Assembly (NCBI RefSeq): GCF_032854445.1
Contig: NC_088302.1
Span: 20,271,338 to 20,335,337, forward strand
Length of the DNA: 64,000 bases
Source: Liolophura sinensis
Lineage: Eukaryota; Mollusca; Polyplacophora; Chitonida; Chitonidae
Direction: 5' to 3'
Made by a program: the position numbers and the translations under genes. This document shows, piece after piece, positions 9,597 through 19,810 of this stretch. Every line of letters starts with the position of its first letter. Position 1 is the first letter of the stretch. The notes below the pieces were generated by a model. It worked only from the letters and a program-made list of their open reading frames with translations, was not told where the DNA came from and ran no database searches.

Positions 9597-12500
9597 ATGG
9601 AGTATCGCAGTGTCGTCTTCAACGCCGCGAGGGACGGTAAACTCAGTCGGCTGCGGATTTTTCTCGACCACAAATCCTCGGAAGAGATATGGCGGCTTGT
9701 TCACGCCAAGACGTACGGTGCTACCCCACTCATCATGGCCTGCCGAAATGGCCACCTTGACATTGTGAAATATCTGCTTGATATATGTGAGGCTGACATA
9801 GAACAAGTGGGCTCGGTGACGTTTGACGGAGAGAAAATCGAAGGCGCCCCGCCGCTGTGGTGTGCGGCCGCCGCAGGGCACCTGTCTATCGTCAAGATTC
9901 TGGTTGAGAGGGGTGGGGACGTTAACAAGACAACTTTCACCAACTCCACCCCACTCAGGGCAGCCTGCTTTGACGGACACTTTGATATCGTCAAGTACCT
10001 TGTAGCCCACAGTGCAGACATTGAAATAGCAAACCGACATGGTCACACTTGCCTGATGATCTCCTGTTACAAAGGGCACATGGACATAGCTAAATATCTA
10101 CTTCAGTTAGGTGCAGACGTCAACAGAAAAAGTGTCAAAGGTAAATTTCAGGCTGTGAACAGTAACTGTAAGCAGCAGTGTTCAGCATGGATGTGATATA
10201 AAAAAAATCATCAGTATTCCAGAACTGAATATCAAATTAGTCCTACTTCAGGCTACTTGATGCCACTTTCACTCTGATATGTTGATGTTACTACAGCAGA
10301 GTCAAACATTTTACATTTACTTTCTTGGAGTAGTGTCAGAGATCTACTTCCACGTACCTCAGGCACTTATTGTGAGTCTCTGCGAAAGTATGGACCTCTA
10401 CAAATATGCTTGCTACAATTTCAGCTGTCTCAGCGTTTTTTCCTTAGCCGGCCAATCTTGAAAATTACCACCCAGAGTGAAAGTGAAACCAACCTGTAAT
10501 GGGTGTATGACTGCACTTAGTGACATGAAAATATTGGAGTGATGGTGGCGTCAAGTGGGACTACAGTCATATACAGGGATTCATGGCCAAGCTAGTGTGC
10601 TGTTTTAAATTTTTGGCATTCATCGTGACACTTTAAAGAAATCTCATTATAGTTCCAAGTGAGCTTTAGAAGTCGATCAGTCTGTTAATGTTTTTATATC
10701 TATCCTTTTAACATGAGCCATTCAATTAATAGGGACCATGATGACTCAACAGCACATATACAGAAAACAGAACTATCTGTTTTAGGTTCTTTGACTTTAG
10801 CTTACATGTACATATCAGTGTCAGTCTTAATTGGGGCTGCCCTCTGTGACTTTCGTCCCACTGTGACTTTCCAGTATATATAAAATGATTATATTCTGAT
10901 CAAGTTAACTTATTTCGAACATAAGCATCAGTTGTATGTCCTATTGTGCTAGCACAGTTACATGTATTATACAAATAATGCACCTACAAAGTAGGAGACA
11001 GTGAGAATTTAATTAATGACTTCAGACAGATGGGAAGTTTAGGAATGAATACTTTGAGCCGTCCAGGTGGAGTACATTCAAAAAATATAAAATAAAAACA
11101 AAAAAATATAAATCTGTTCAACCGGATATATATATTTAAACAATTTCTTGCGTTCTGACTATCACCAAAATGCCAACAGAGATTGAGGTGAAAGTACAGA
11201 TATGTATACCAACAATCAAGTGAGTAAAAATCATAACAAGGGCATAAACTTGTAAAACATGCTCTATTGTATTTACAGGTTTATGCCCATATTATGATTT
11301 CTGTAACATGAAAATAATGTTTAGCTGTGAGTCAGTCCTTTCTAGTATAAATATGCTGCACTCACAAGCACATCACTGTCTGCTGCAAGATATGTTCTGG
11401 AGTTTGGACTGATACTTTACACAGCAATATCACATGCAATAGCATATTGTAAAACTAGGTCAGAGTCTAAGGCTATCGATGAAGTAGATATTCCATTAAT
11501 TTTAATTCAACCTTGAAATTTGCATTGAGAACACTTGATTTTTAGTGTTAGCGTAATGTGTGTATTATGCAATGCATTTTATTTTCAGTTTTATTTCATC
11601 GCTGTTCAAGCTTGAAAGCTGCTTTTATGCATTTTGTGCACGCTGGACAATACAAAGGTTTAATAGCATCAATGGCAAAAGCCAGTGAAATTTGGCAAAG
11701 GGAGGTAACTAATTTAAACAAATCCTACCTTACCCAATCAGAGGATTAGCCAGAAATGCGAAAGAGGGTGTTACATCCCTTTTTCAGGCCGTTCTGTTAT
11801 ACCACGGTGTCCGGATTTCATTTTCTCCTACATGTACCTCTTCATTGTTAAAAGTACTGAAAACAAGGTGTCCAACTAGCACCAGTTTTCTGTTTCACCT
11901 GTCCAAGCGGGTAGCTGGCTAAACCTATGTGCCCAGTATGTTCATTACGACATTTAATACCAAGAATCAATAAGCTTAAATTTTACACTAATTGTAAATG
12001 ATCAGCTGCTAGCATATTAGCTACTGTAACGTAACTTTTTATTATAGGATTATAAGATGATTGCTTTTTGTTATTTTCAGGGAATACAGCCCTACACGAT
12101 TGTGCCGAGTCAGGTAGTCTGGATATCCTGAAGATGTTACTGCGCCATGGCGCGAAGATGGAGCGAGACGCATATGGCATGACACCATTGCTGGCCGCCG
12201 CTATCTCTGGCTACACCAAAATTGTTGAGTTCCTGATCTCTAGGCAGCAATGTGCAAAGTCTGAGAGAATCAGTGCTTTAGAACTACTCGGGGCCACGTA
12301 TGTGGATAAAAAACGTGATATGTTGGGGGCTCTGAACTTTTGGAGGCAAGCCATGGAGGAGAGATATTCTGACACCCGAAACCCTGTAGTTAAGCCCATT
12401 AATATCAGCAAGGTGGCAGCGTACGAGAATGCTGAGGAGGTGAGGACACTAGAACAGCTGGATGAGCTGATCTCTGATCCGGACGATATGAGGATGCAGG

Positions 12501-13405
12501 CCTTGCTGGTCAGGGAGAGAATCCTTGGCCCTGCTCACCCTGATACCTCCTACTATATACGTTACCGCGGCGCCCTTTATGCTGATATGGGCAACTTTGA
12601 TCGCTGTATTACGCTATGGATGTACGCTTTAGATATGCAGCAAGGAATTTTAGAACCCCTCAGTCCAATGACACAAAGCAGTTTTTTGTCATTCGCGGAG
12701 CTCTTCTCTTTCATGACAACGGAGTGGCGGAGTCGTCCCACATACCTCATCGCATTTAATGACATCATGGCCGTCTTGACACGAGCAGTGGACGAATTGG
12801 AGAGGGGAGGCAAACTGCTATCCAAGACGGATAAACCCGAGCGAGACTTAACCAACTATAATCGGTTACTTGTGATCATTATGCATCTGCTGTGCTTGAT
12901 GTGTAGAATTCAGACCTCACTGACTTCTGAAGAGGAACACCTCTTCAAGATAAAAGCTTATAAGCTTGTACATATGCACCCGAAAGGTGAAAAGAGTTCA
13001 AGTCCCCTGCACCTGGCCTGCTCCCGAGATACGACGCATGTTGGCCGCTATCCTGTCTGCTCCTTCCCCTCAGCCGAAGTTGTGCGTTTACTGGTAGAGG
13101 TTGGCGCGCCAGTGGATGACAAAGACGATGACAATAATACTCCGCTGCATGTAGCTGCTAGCAATAGACCCTGCAAGTCTGAGGTTATTCGAGCTTTACT
13201 TGGCAGTGGGGCTCACATTGATGCCTGCAATTGTGATAGAAAAACCCCTATGCAACTCATCAGAGGTTTAACAATATATGACATAGTCTCGCCCTTGAAC
13301 TATCTTTCTCTGCAGTGCTTGGCAGCCAGGAAAATTGTCAAATGTGGTATCCCTTATCAAGGACAAGTTCCCAAGAAAATGGAAATGTTTGTGGAAATGC
13401 ATTGA
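9597..13405 (+). CDS. fem1c: Fem-1 homologue, FEM1A/C type; CUL2 ubiquitin-ligase substrate receptor
   Basis: Two coding exons, 9597-10140 and 12081-13405, are joined across a phase-1 GT/AG intron (AAG|GTAAAT, TTTTCAG|GGAA), giving 622 residues to TGA; family members have about 617. Exon 1 carries the N-terminal ankyrin repeats (GATPLIMACRNGHLDIVKYL, APPLWCAAAAGHLSIVKIL, HTCLMISCYKGHMDIAKYLL). Exon 2 continues NTALHDCAESGSLDILKMLL, the helical middle region (ALELLGATYVDKKRDMLGAL, ILGPAHPDTSYYIRYRGALY) and the C-terminal ankyrin part ending near CLAAR and the final VEMH. In the family, FEM1 joins CUL2-elongin B/C and binds C-terminal degrons. D77 and D126, known in FEM1C for the degron pocket, fall here in FDGE and CFDGH. 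An earlier in-frame ATG at 9588 would add MKE; 9597 has the better Kozak context (G at -3 and +4), and numbering from it matches FEM1C without gaps to residue 130. Orthology to FEM1C rather than FEM1A is not resolved. Confidence 0.95.
11743..11928 (+). mobile_element. MITE-like repeat, family D (copy 2), in the FEM1 intron
   Basis: Same order of blocks as the copy at 1015-1180, from TTAGCCAGAAAT to GCTGGCTAAACC. The left and right ends are inverted. It lies inside the 1.9-kb FEM1 intron, about 150 bp before the exon 2 acceptor. The rest of the intron shows nothing recognisable. Confidence 0.5.
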
Positions 13406-14560
13406 TGCTGAGCTTAGCATTTTAAAATGCTTTTCCACTACCCAAAGGTGCTTTCGATAGGTATCAAAAATTTATCTAGTGTATTTTCTGCTTTGTATTA
13501 TTAAATGTTGCCAACTGTTGATGAATCCAGATATCAGTTATATTTAAGTTTTCAACAAACTGACTCACATGTCTTTAGTGTATTGGTTTATCTTGCCAGT
13601 TATTTATGAAGTGTTATACCTATTTTATGTTTTGTTGGTAAAAATCATGGATTGAAGAGTAACTATACACTGGAAGACCAGAAAACATTGATATCAAAAA
13701 AAAAAAGTGATAGTAGTTGTGTTTTAGGAAAATACAAACTACAGAATTTATTAAAAGCATTTTAAATTATTATATCAATGTATTTGATTTCTTCATATTT
13801 GCTCTAAGTGTTATACGAGTGTAGGGGCCAGGGCCAAATAGTGTCTGTAAGACTCATAGAAAATTAAATGAATATCATGTTTCGAAAAATTTCAGGCGCT
13901 TTTTCCCAAAAATCCAATAAAAAACTGGATTACTGAAATTCACCTAAATTTATCAATGAAATAATGTAATTTCGGAAGCACATTAAATGACACTTGTGAT
14001 GCCTATAAGGCACTATAAGGTGGACGAAAGTGTTTAACTTGAAAAGAGCTTAATCTCCCGCAACCTCAAAATAATTCATTCGAATACAGACATAATTCAT
14101 GACGTGTATATTCAAATAACAGGACATTGCATAGCTTTTGGTGTAAATACTGAAGCTTGACATGTTATACAATATTGAAGGGAGGTAACTCTTTAAAACC
14201 AAAATTGCATATGTGTAGTTAACAACCTTATAATGCTATCTCGGTGCTCTTTGTGGCTGAATGCTTAAGCCTGCGTCTTTGAAGTGGAAAATGGTGGTTC
14301 ATTCCCTAGTTGGGTCATGCCTAAGACTTTAAAATGGTAGATCCACAAGGAAACTGAATAATTATTCAGTGGCCGTAGGATGGGTTTCACAAAACTTGTG
14401 TATTTCATGGATGTTTTAGGAGCACACATACATGTATAATTGTGAGGCAGTAAAGGAAAGAACAAATAAGTTTACTGCTTTGGACCGTCTTCATACAGGT
14501 GCAAAGGAGTTTTACAAGTTTCCCATTGATAAGCTTTTTGGACAGCTCCCTTTGCGGTTG
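13406..14560 (+). other. FEM1 3' UTR and downstream DNA
   Basis: Candidate polyadenylation signals on the plus strand are ATTAAA at 13500-13505 (about 95 bases after the stop) and AATAAA at 13916-13921. No further coding is seen to 14560. Confidence 0.35.
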
Positions 14561-14564
14561 TACA

Positions 14565-15005
14565 GTTTCCACTACCAAAAATGACCTAAAATTTTACCCA
14601 CAAATGCCCATCTGTAGAGGCAAGTAAATGTCCCAAATATTGTTTTTGATCCTGTAGAATGTCCTTCCATGCTCCAAGCAAACCTTTGCTTGGAACATGG
14701 TAGCTCAGCATAATGACTCAGGAGTCTCTCACCAATGCTGGCTTCCTCTCTGGCAGCAACCTGCAGATGGTTGTGGGTTTCTCCCGGGCTCTACCGGGTT
14801 TCCACCCACCTTAATGCAGGCCGCCGTCATATAAGTGAAATATTCTTGAGTACGGTGTAAAATACCAATCAAATAAATAAATAAATCCAAGCAAACCTCA
14901 AAACACCTTTCGAATATTAAAAATCAATAGAACTCTTGGAATCCGAAAATACTGGCAAGTTGGTCATGGACAAAATTTATGGTCATTTAGGGCAAGTTTA
15001 AATAT
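14565..15005 (+). repeat. Dispersed repeat family C (copy 2), interrupted by a SINE
   Basis: The left half (14565-14685) and right half (14886-15005) together match the uninterrupted copy at 61585-61800: AAATGACCTAAAATTTT, GGCAAGTAAATGTC, AAGCAAACCTCAAAACACC, AATCAATAGAACTCT and GGTCATTTAGGG. The two halves are split by the SINE at 14686-14885. Confidence 0.7.
14686..14885 (+). mobile_element. SINE family A, 5'-truncated, with 13-bp target duplication
   Basis: Reads CATAATGACTCAGGAG, CTCTCACCAATGC, GGCAGCAACCTGCAGATGG, CCGGGCTCTACCGGGTTTCC, then a GTGTAAAATACCAATC end and an AAATAAATAAA tail. It is flanked by perfect 13-bp direct repeats TCCAAGCAAACCT at 14673-14685 and 14886-14898, the mark of LINE-driven retroposition. 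Confidence 0.85.
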
Positions 15006-15937
15006 GTATCCTTGCACTTTTATGTTGACAGGCTAAGTTTTAGCATGCAGCTTCAAATAGTTTGTGATGTATAAAAGAAAATTTTTGGAGTTTATACCAA
15101 TCTGGCTTTGTGAAACAGACATCTGTACCAGTATGCTATGATTGGCTTAGCACCATGTATGGCTTGCGTCTGTGTGGGTTTGAGACTGGCTCGCCATGAA
15201 AAGAATGTTACATGCATACCCCAATCACACTTGGTACTGTTGTAGATGTTAGGACTGTGTATTACCAATCACAAGTGTCAATTCATAAACACTAGTATCC
15301 AAATGAGCTCTTTTAAAAGTGAGAAAGCTTATGCTCATGATATGATCAGAATCTGTGTCATGTCTTTCTGCCAGGTCGCATGCTGGAACAAGGGAGACAA
15401 TCCTGGATAGTACTCTGGCCTGATTTACCTTTGAACAGAGCGTATCAAATAATGTTATCTTTTAAGCTCTACATATACTTTCCTTTCCTGTGCTATTGTT
15501 TAGGGAGCATTTTCCCTCTTAAAAGTCTTTATGTCAGCAAAGAGCTGTATGGGTACTTGTAAATCAGTGTGGCTGAAAGTTTAACAGCGATCCCCAGAAT
15601 AACTAGCATAAACTCCAGCATACAATGTACAGTAGGTGATCCCTTCAATTTGATTTTCTAGTAAGTATGTATAAGCCCAAGTATTATTCACTTATCACTT
15701 CAGCTTGTTGTGCTTCTGCAGAGCATCCTGGAACCCCAACTGAAAAAATTCTCATGAAAATGACCTTTTTGGGGAACGGGAAAAATGATTTTACATGAAT
15801 ATAAAAATCACACACCTAAGGTATCTTCAGTCCGCTTTGAGAAGTCAAGAATATTTCACTGATACATATACACTGCTGGCAGGGTTGCCCATCATAGTTT
15901 TGTTCAGTTGTTGACACACCTCTTCATGTTTAAACGA
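15006..15937. other. No gene or repeat recognised
   Basis: AT-rich unique-looking sequence between the family C repeat and the satellite. A 60-codon ORF at 15380-15562 has no recognisable content. Confidence 0.4.
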
Positions 15938-15959
15938 TTATGAACAGTAGTCATCAGGA

Positions 15960-18290
15960 CAAACACAGAAAGCAGACACTACATGGGAATTGGCCAACGC
16001 ATGGGAACAAACCAAACCACGAGAGCCAGACAAAGCACAGAAATCAGACACTACATGGGAATTGGCCAACGTATGGGAACCAGGCAAACCACAAGAGCCA
16101 GGCAAACCATAGAAATCAGACACTACATGGGAATTGGCCAATGCACGGAAACCAGACAAACCATAGAAATCAGACACTACATGGGAATTGGCCAACGCAT
16201 GGGAACCAGGAGAGCCAGGCAAACCATAGAAATTGGACACTACATGGGAATTGGCCAATGCACGGAAACCAGGCAAACCACAAGAGCCAGGCAAACCACA
16301 GATATCAGTCACTACATGGGAATTGGCCAACGCATGGGAACCAGGCAAACCACAGAAATCAGACACTACGTGGGAATTGGCCAATGCATGGGAACCAGAG
16401 CCAGGCAAAATACAGAAAGCAGACACTTCATGGGAATTGGTCAACACATGGCAACCAGGCGAACCACAAGAGTCAGGCAATGCATAGAAATGAGTCGCTA
16501 CATGGGAATTGGCCAACACTTGGGAACCAGGCAACCCAAGAGAGCCAGGCAAACCACAGAAATCAGACACTACATGGGAATTGGCCAACACACGGGAACC
16601 AGGCAAACCACAAGAGCCAGGCAAAGCACAGAAATCAGACACTACATGGGAATTGGCCAATGCATGGGAACCAGGCAAACCATGAGAGCCAAGCAAACCA
16701 CAGAAATCAGACACTACATGGGAATTGGCCAACGCATGGGAACCAGGCAACCCACGAGAGCCAGGCAAACCACAGAAATCAGACACTATGTGGGAATTGG
16801 CCAACACACGGGAACCAGGCAAAGCACAGAAAGCAGACACTGCATGGGAATTGGCCAACGCATGGGAACCAGGCAAACCACAAGAGCCAGGCAAACCACA
16901 GAAATCAGACACTACATGGGAATTGGCCAATGCATGGGAACCAGGCAAACCATGAGAGCCAAGCAAACCACAGAAATCAGACACTACATGGGAATTGGCC
17001 AACGCATGGGAACCAGGCAACCCACGAGAGCCAGGCAAACCACAGAAATCAGACACTATGTGGGAATTGGCCAACACACGGGAACCAGGCAAAGCACAGA
17101 AAGCAGACACTGCATGGGAATTGGCCAACGCATGGGAACCAGGCAAACCACAAGAGCCAGGCAAACCACAGAAATCAGACACTACATGGGAATTGGCCAA
17201 TGCATGGGAACCAGGCAAACCATGAGAGCCAAGCAAACCACAGAAATCAGACACTACATGGGAATTGGCCAACGCATGGGAACCAGGCAACCCACGAGAG
17301 CCAGGCAAACCACAGAAATCAGACACTATGTGGGAATTGGCCAACACACGGGAACCAGGCAAAGCACAGAAAGCAGACACTGCATGGGAATTGGCCAACG
17401 CATGGGAACCAGGCAAACCACAAGAGCCAGGCAAACCACAGAAATCAGACACTACATGGGAATTGGCCAATGCATGGGAACCAGGCAAACCATGAGAGCC
17501 AAGCAAACCACAGAAATCAGACACTACATGGGAATTGGCCAACGCATGGGAACCAGGCAACCCACGAGAGCCAGGCAAACCACAGAAATCAGACACTATG
17601 TGGGAATTGGCCAACACACGGGAACCAGGCAAAGCACAGAAAGCAGACATTGCATGGGAATTGGCCAACGCATGGGAACCAGGCAAACCACAAGAGCCAG
17701 GCAAAGCACAGAAATCAGTCACTACATGGGAATTGGCCAACGCTTGGGAACCAGGCAAACCACAAGAGCCAGGCAAAGCACAGAAATCAGACACTACATG
17801 GGAATTGGTCAACGCATGGGAACCAGGCAAACCACAAGAGCCAGGCAAAGCACAGAAATCAGACACTACATGGGAATTGGCCAACACATGGGAACCAGGC
17901 AAGCCATGAGAGCCAGGCAAAGCACAGAAATCAGACACTACATGGGAATTGGCCAACGCACGGAAACCAGGCAAACCACGAGAGCCAGGCAAAGCACAGA
18001 AATCAGACACTACATAGGAATTGGCCAACACATGGGAACCAGGCAAACCACAAGAGCCAAGCAAACCATAGAAATCAGATACTACGTGGGAATTGGCCAA
18101 TGCATGGGAACCAGGCAAACCACAAGAGCCAGGCAAAGCACAGAAATCAGACACTACATGGGAATTGGCCAACGCATGGGAACCAGGCAAACCACAAGAG
18201 CCAGGCAAACCACAGAAAGCAGACACTACATGGGAATTGGCCAACACATGGGAACCAGGCAACCCACAGAAACCCACAGAAACCAGAATC
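15960..18290 (+). repeat. Satellite array, 72/54-bp units with 270-bp higher-order repeat
   Basis: About 35 tandem units. A full unit is 72 bp: CATGGGAATTGGCCAACG, then CATGGGAACCAGGCAAACC, then ACAAGAGCCAGGCAAACC, then ACAGAAATCAGACACTA. Shorter 54-bp units lack the third block. Between about 16600 and 17700 four 270-bp blocks (72+72+72+54) repeat almost identically; sequence 540 bp apart differs at only a few bases. Every unit is a multiple of 9 bp, so two plus-strand frames (15940-18438 and 15983-18310) and one minus-strand frame (18277-15938) stay open over 2.3 kb. The third plus frame (WELANAWEPGKPQEPGKPQ) has a stop wherever a unit carries CCATGAG. No start context, splice sites or family match supports a protein; I treat the ORFs as by-products, though transcription is possible. 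Confidence 0.9.
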
Positions 18291-19810
18291 TAGCGAAACG
18301 GAGGAAATAGGCCAAGATATGAGAATCCGACACAATCTAGGAACTAAGCAAAACAAGAAAAGCACACACGATATAGGTTCCTGGCAAAATATGGGAACCG
18401 GACAAAACATGGAGATCTGGCAAAACATAAATACATAGCAATTGGACAAATTGTGGGAACCAGACAAAACAAAGGACAAAAGCACCGCGGACAAAAACCC
18501 TGGCGGACAAAAGCCCCATCATCTTAATTAACTGACACAACATATCCGACAATCTAACAAACATAATGGTAAATACTTGTTGACTGGAATTCATGTAGTG
18601 TGACTTTGTTTTCCATCTAAAAATGTCATCAAAGCGTATGACCCAGTTTGTCACTCGGGTCCAACAGCTATCCTCTCCTAAGTATTGCACACGTACGTTT
18701 TCAGAACAATATACATCAACATGGCATACAGGTTTTAGCTTACCACCATGCACAGTATCACCTCGCAGCTACCAAAAGGTATGCATTTTGAGTTGGTTTA
18801 CAGGAATCTTTTTTTGTAATTTTGTGTTCACTATAATGGATGTATTTAAACATTTTGATTATTTAGAAATTTACACCGCATCATATAGTTCAAAAGAAAA
18901 ATAAGAATAAAAAATAATTTATTTTATTATAATGAATAAAAAATAATTTATTTTTTATAGGTTACTGTGTATTTTTTTCTCTTTTTTTATATGCCCTACA
19001 TGGATGTATATAATGAATAAAATGAATCAGTGGTTTCATTATTAAATCGGAAGCATGCTATATTAATCACGTAAATTAAAATTTATATATTATTCCCCTA
19101 AATCAGGAAAAATGACAGTTGGCTGCATCTTTCTAAATATCTACTCTTTTGAAAAAAAAAACAAAAAAAAAAAACAGACAAATTTTGTTTTGTTTGTTTT
19201 GAAGGTTAAACAATCACTGCTTCAAGTATTTGGAATCAACCATTTTCTTTAGAGCTGTTAGACTATAGCATGTAAATTATATTTCCAGGATAGGAATAAT
19301 TGGCATACACATAAGATATATAAGATACACAAGCTCCCATACAGCAACTGGCCAGCAACTTGTAGACTTCTTCAGTTTTCAGATAAGCCGATCAAACATT
19401 CTGTATACCATTGAGAGATATATAGCTCTTTCTGATGTCATCAAAAACGGTTAGAATACATGGAGATGGAACGAGTAAGAAGGGTTTCTATTCATTGCAA
19501 ACATGTATTGAAATCTGAAATGTCAATTCAGGAAGAGTGTTTTAAGCTTTCCCCAACAAGCAACAACTTCATATTTTACCATATACACTTAATACTGATC
19601 CACGGGCTTGCGTTCGCCAGAGTTCTTGTCTGCCAGGGGTTTTGTTTGCAGGGTTTTCATCCACCAGGGTTATTGTTTGCCGGGGCTTTTGTCTGTCCCC
19701 CAAAATAAGGGAACCTGACAAAATATAAGTACAAGGTAAACACAAGACTGACTCCAAACAAAATGCATGGAGGAAGCATGCCAAACATGGGAACAAGGCA
19801 AAAAACTGAA
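18290..19810. repeat. Degenerate satellite edges with an inverted portion
   Basis: After the array, units decay into 17-20-bp pieces on the plus strand (GGGAACCGGACAAAACATGG, GGCGGACAAAAGCCCC to about 18520). At about 19610-19705 the same pieces recur inverted (GCCGGGGCTTTTGTCTGTCC, GCCAGGGGTTTTGTTTGC), then plus-oriented ones again to about 19807. The 1.1 kb between holds AT-rich DNA with A/T runs and no gene that I recognise. Confidence 0.55.

Noticed and set aside
9396-10079. 227-codon minus-strand ORF over FEM1 exon 1
   Set aside because: It is antisense to the ankyrin-repeat exon and has no family content; the plus frame is clearly the gene.
12211-12855. Minus-strand ORFs across FEM1 exon 2
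   Set aside because: They are shadows of the conserved plus-strand frame.
15938-18277. Minus-strand 779-codon ORF reading as a repeat protein (HALANSHVVSDFCGLPGS)
   Set aside because: Not called as a gene: no signal peptide or splice context, and two plus-strand frames are equally open, so the opening is explained by the repeat unit. Kept as a finding.
15960-18290. CRISPR-like regular spacing in the satellite
   Set aside because: Direct tandem units without unique spacers in an animal genome; not a CRISPR array.
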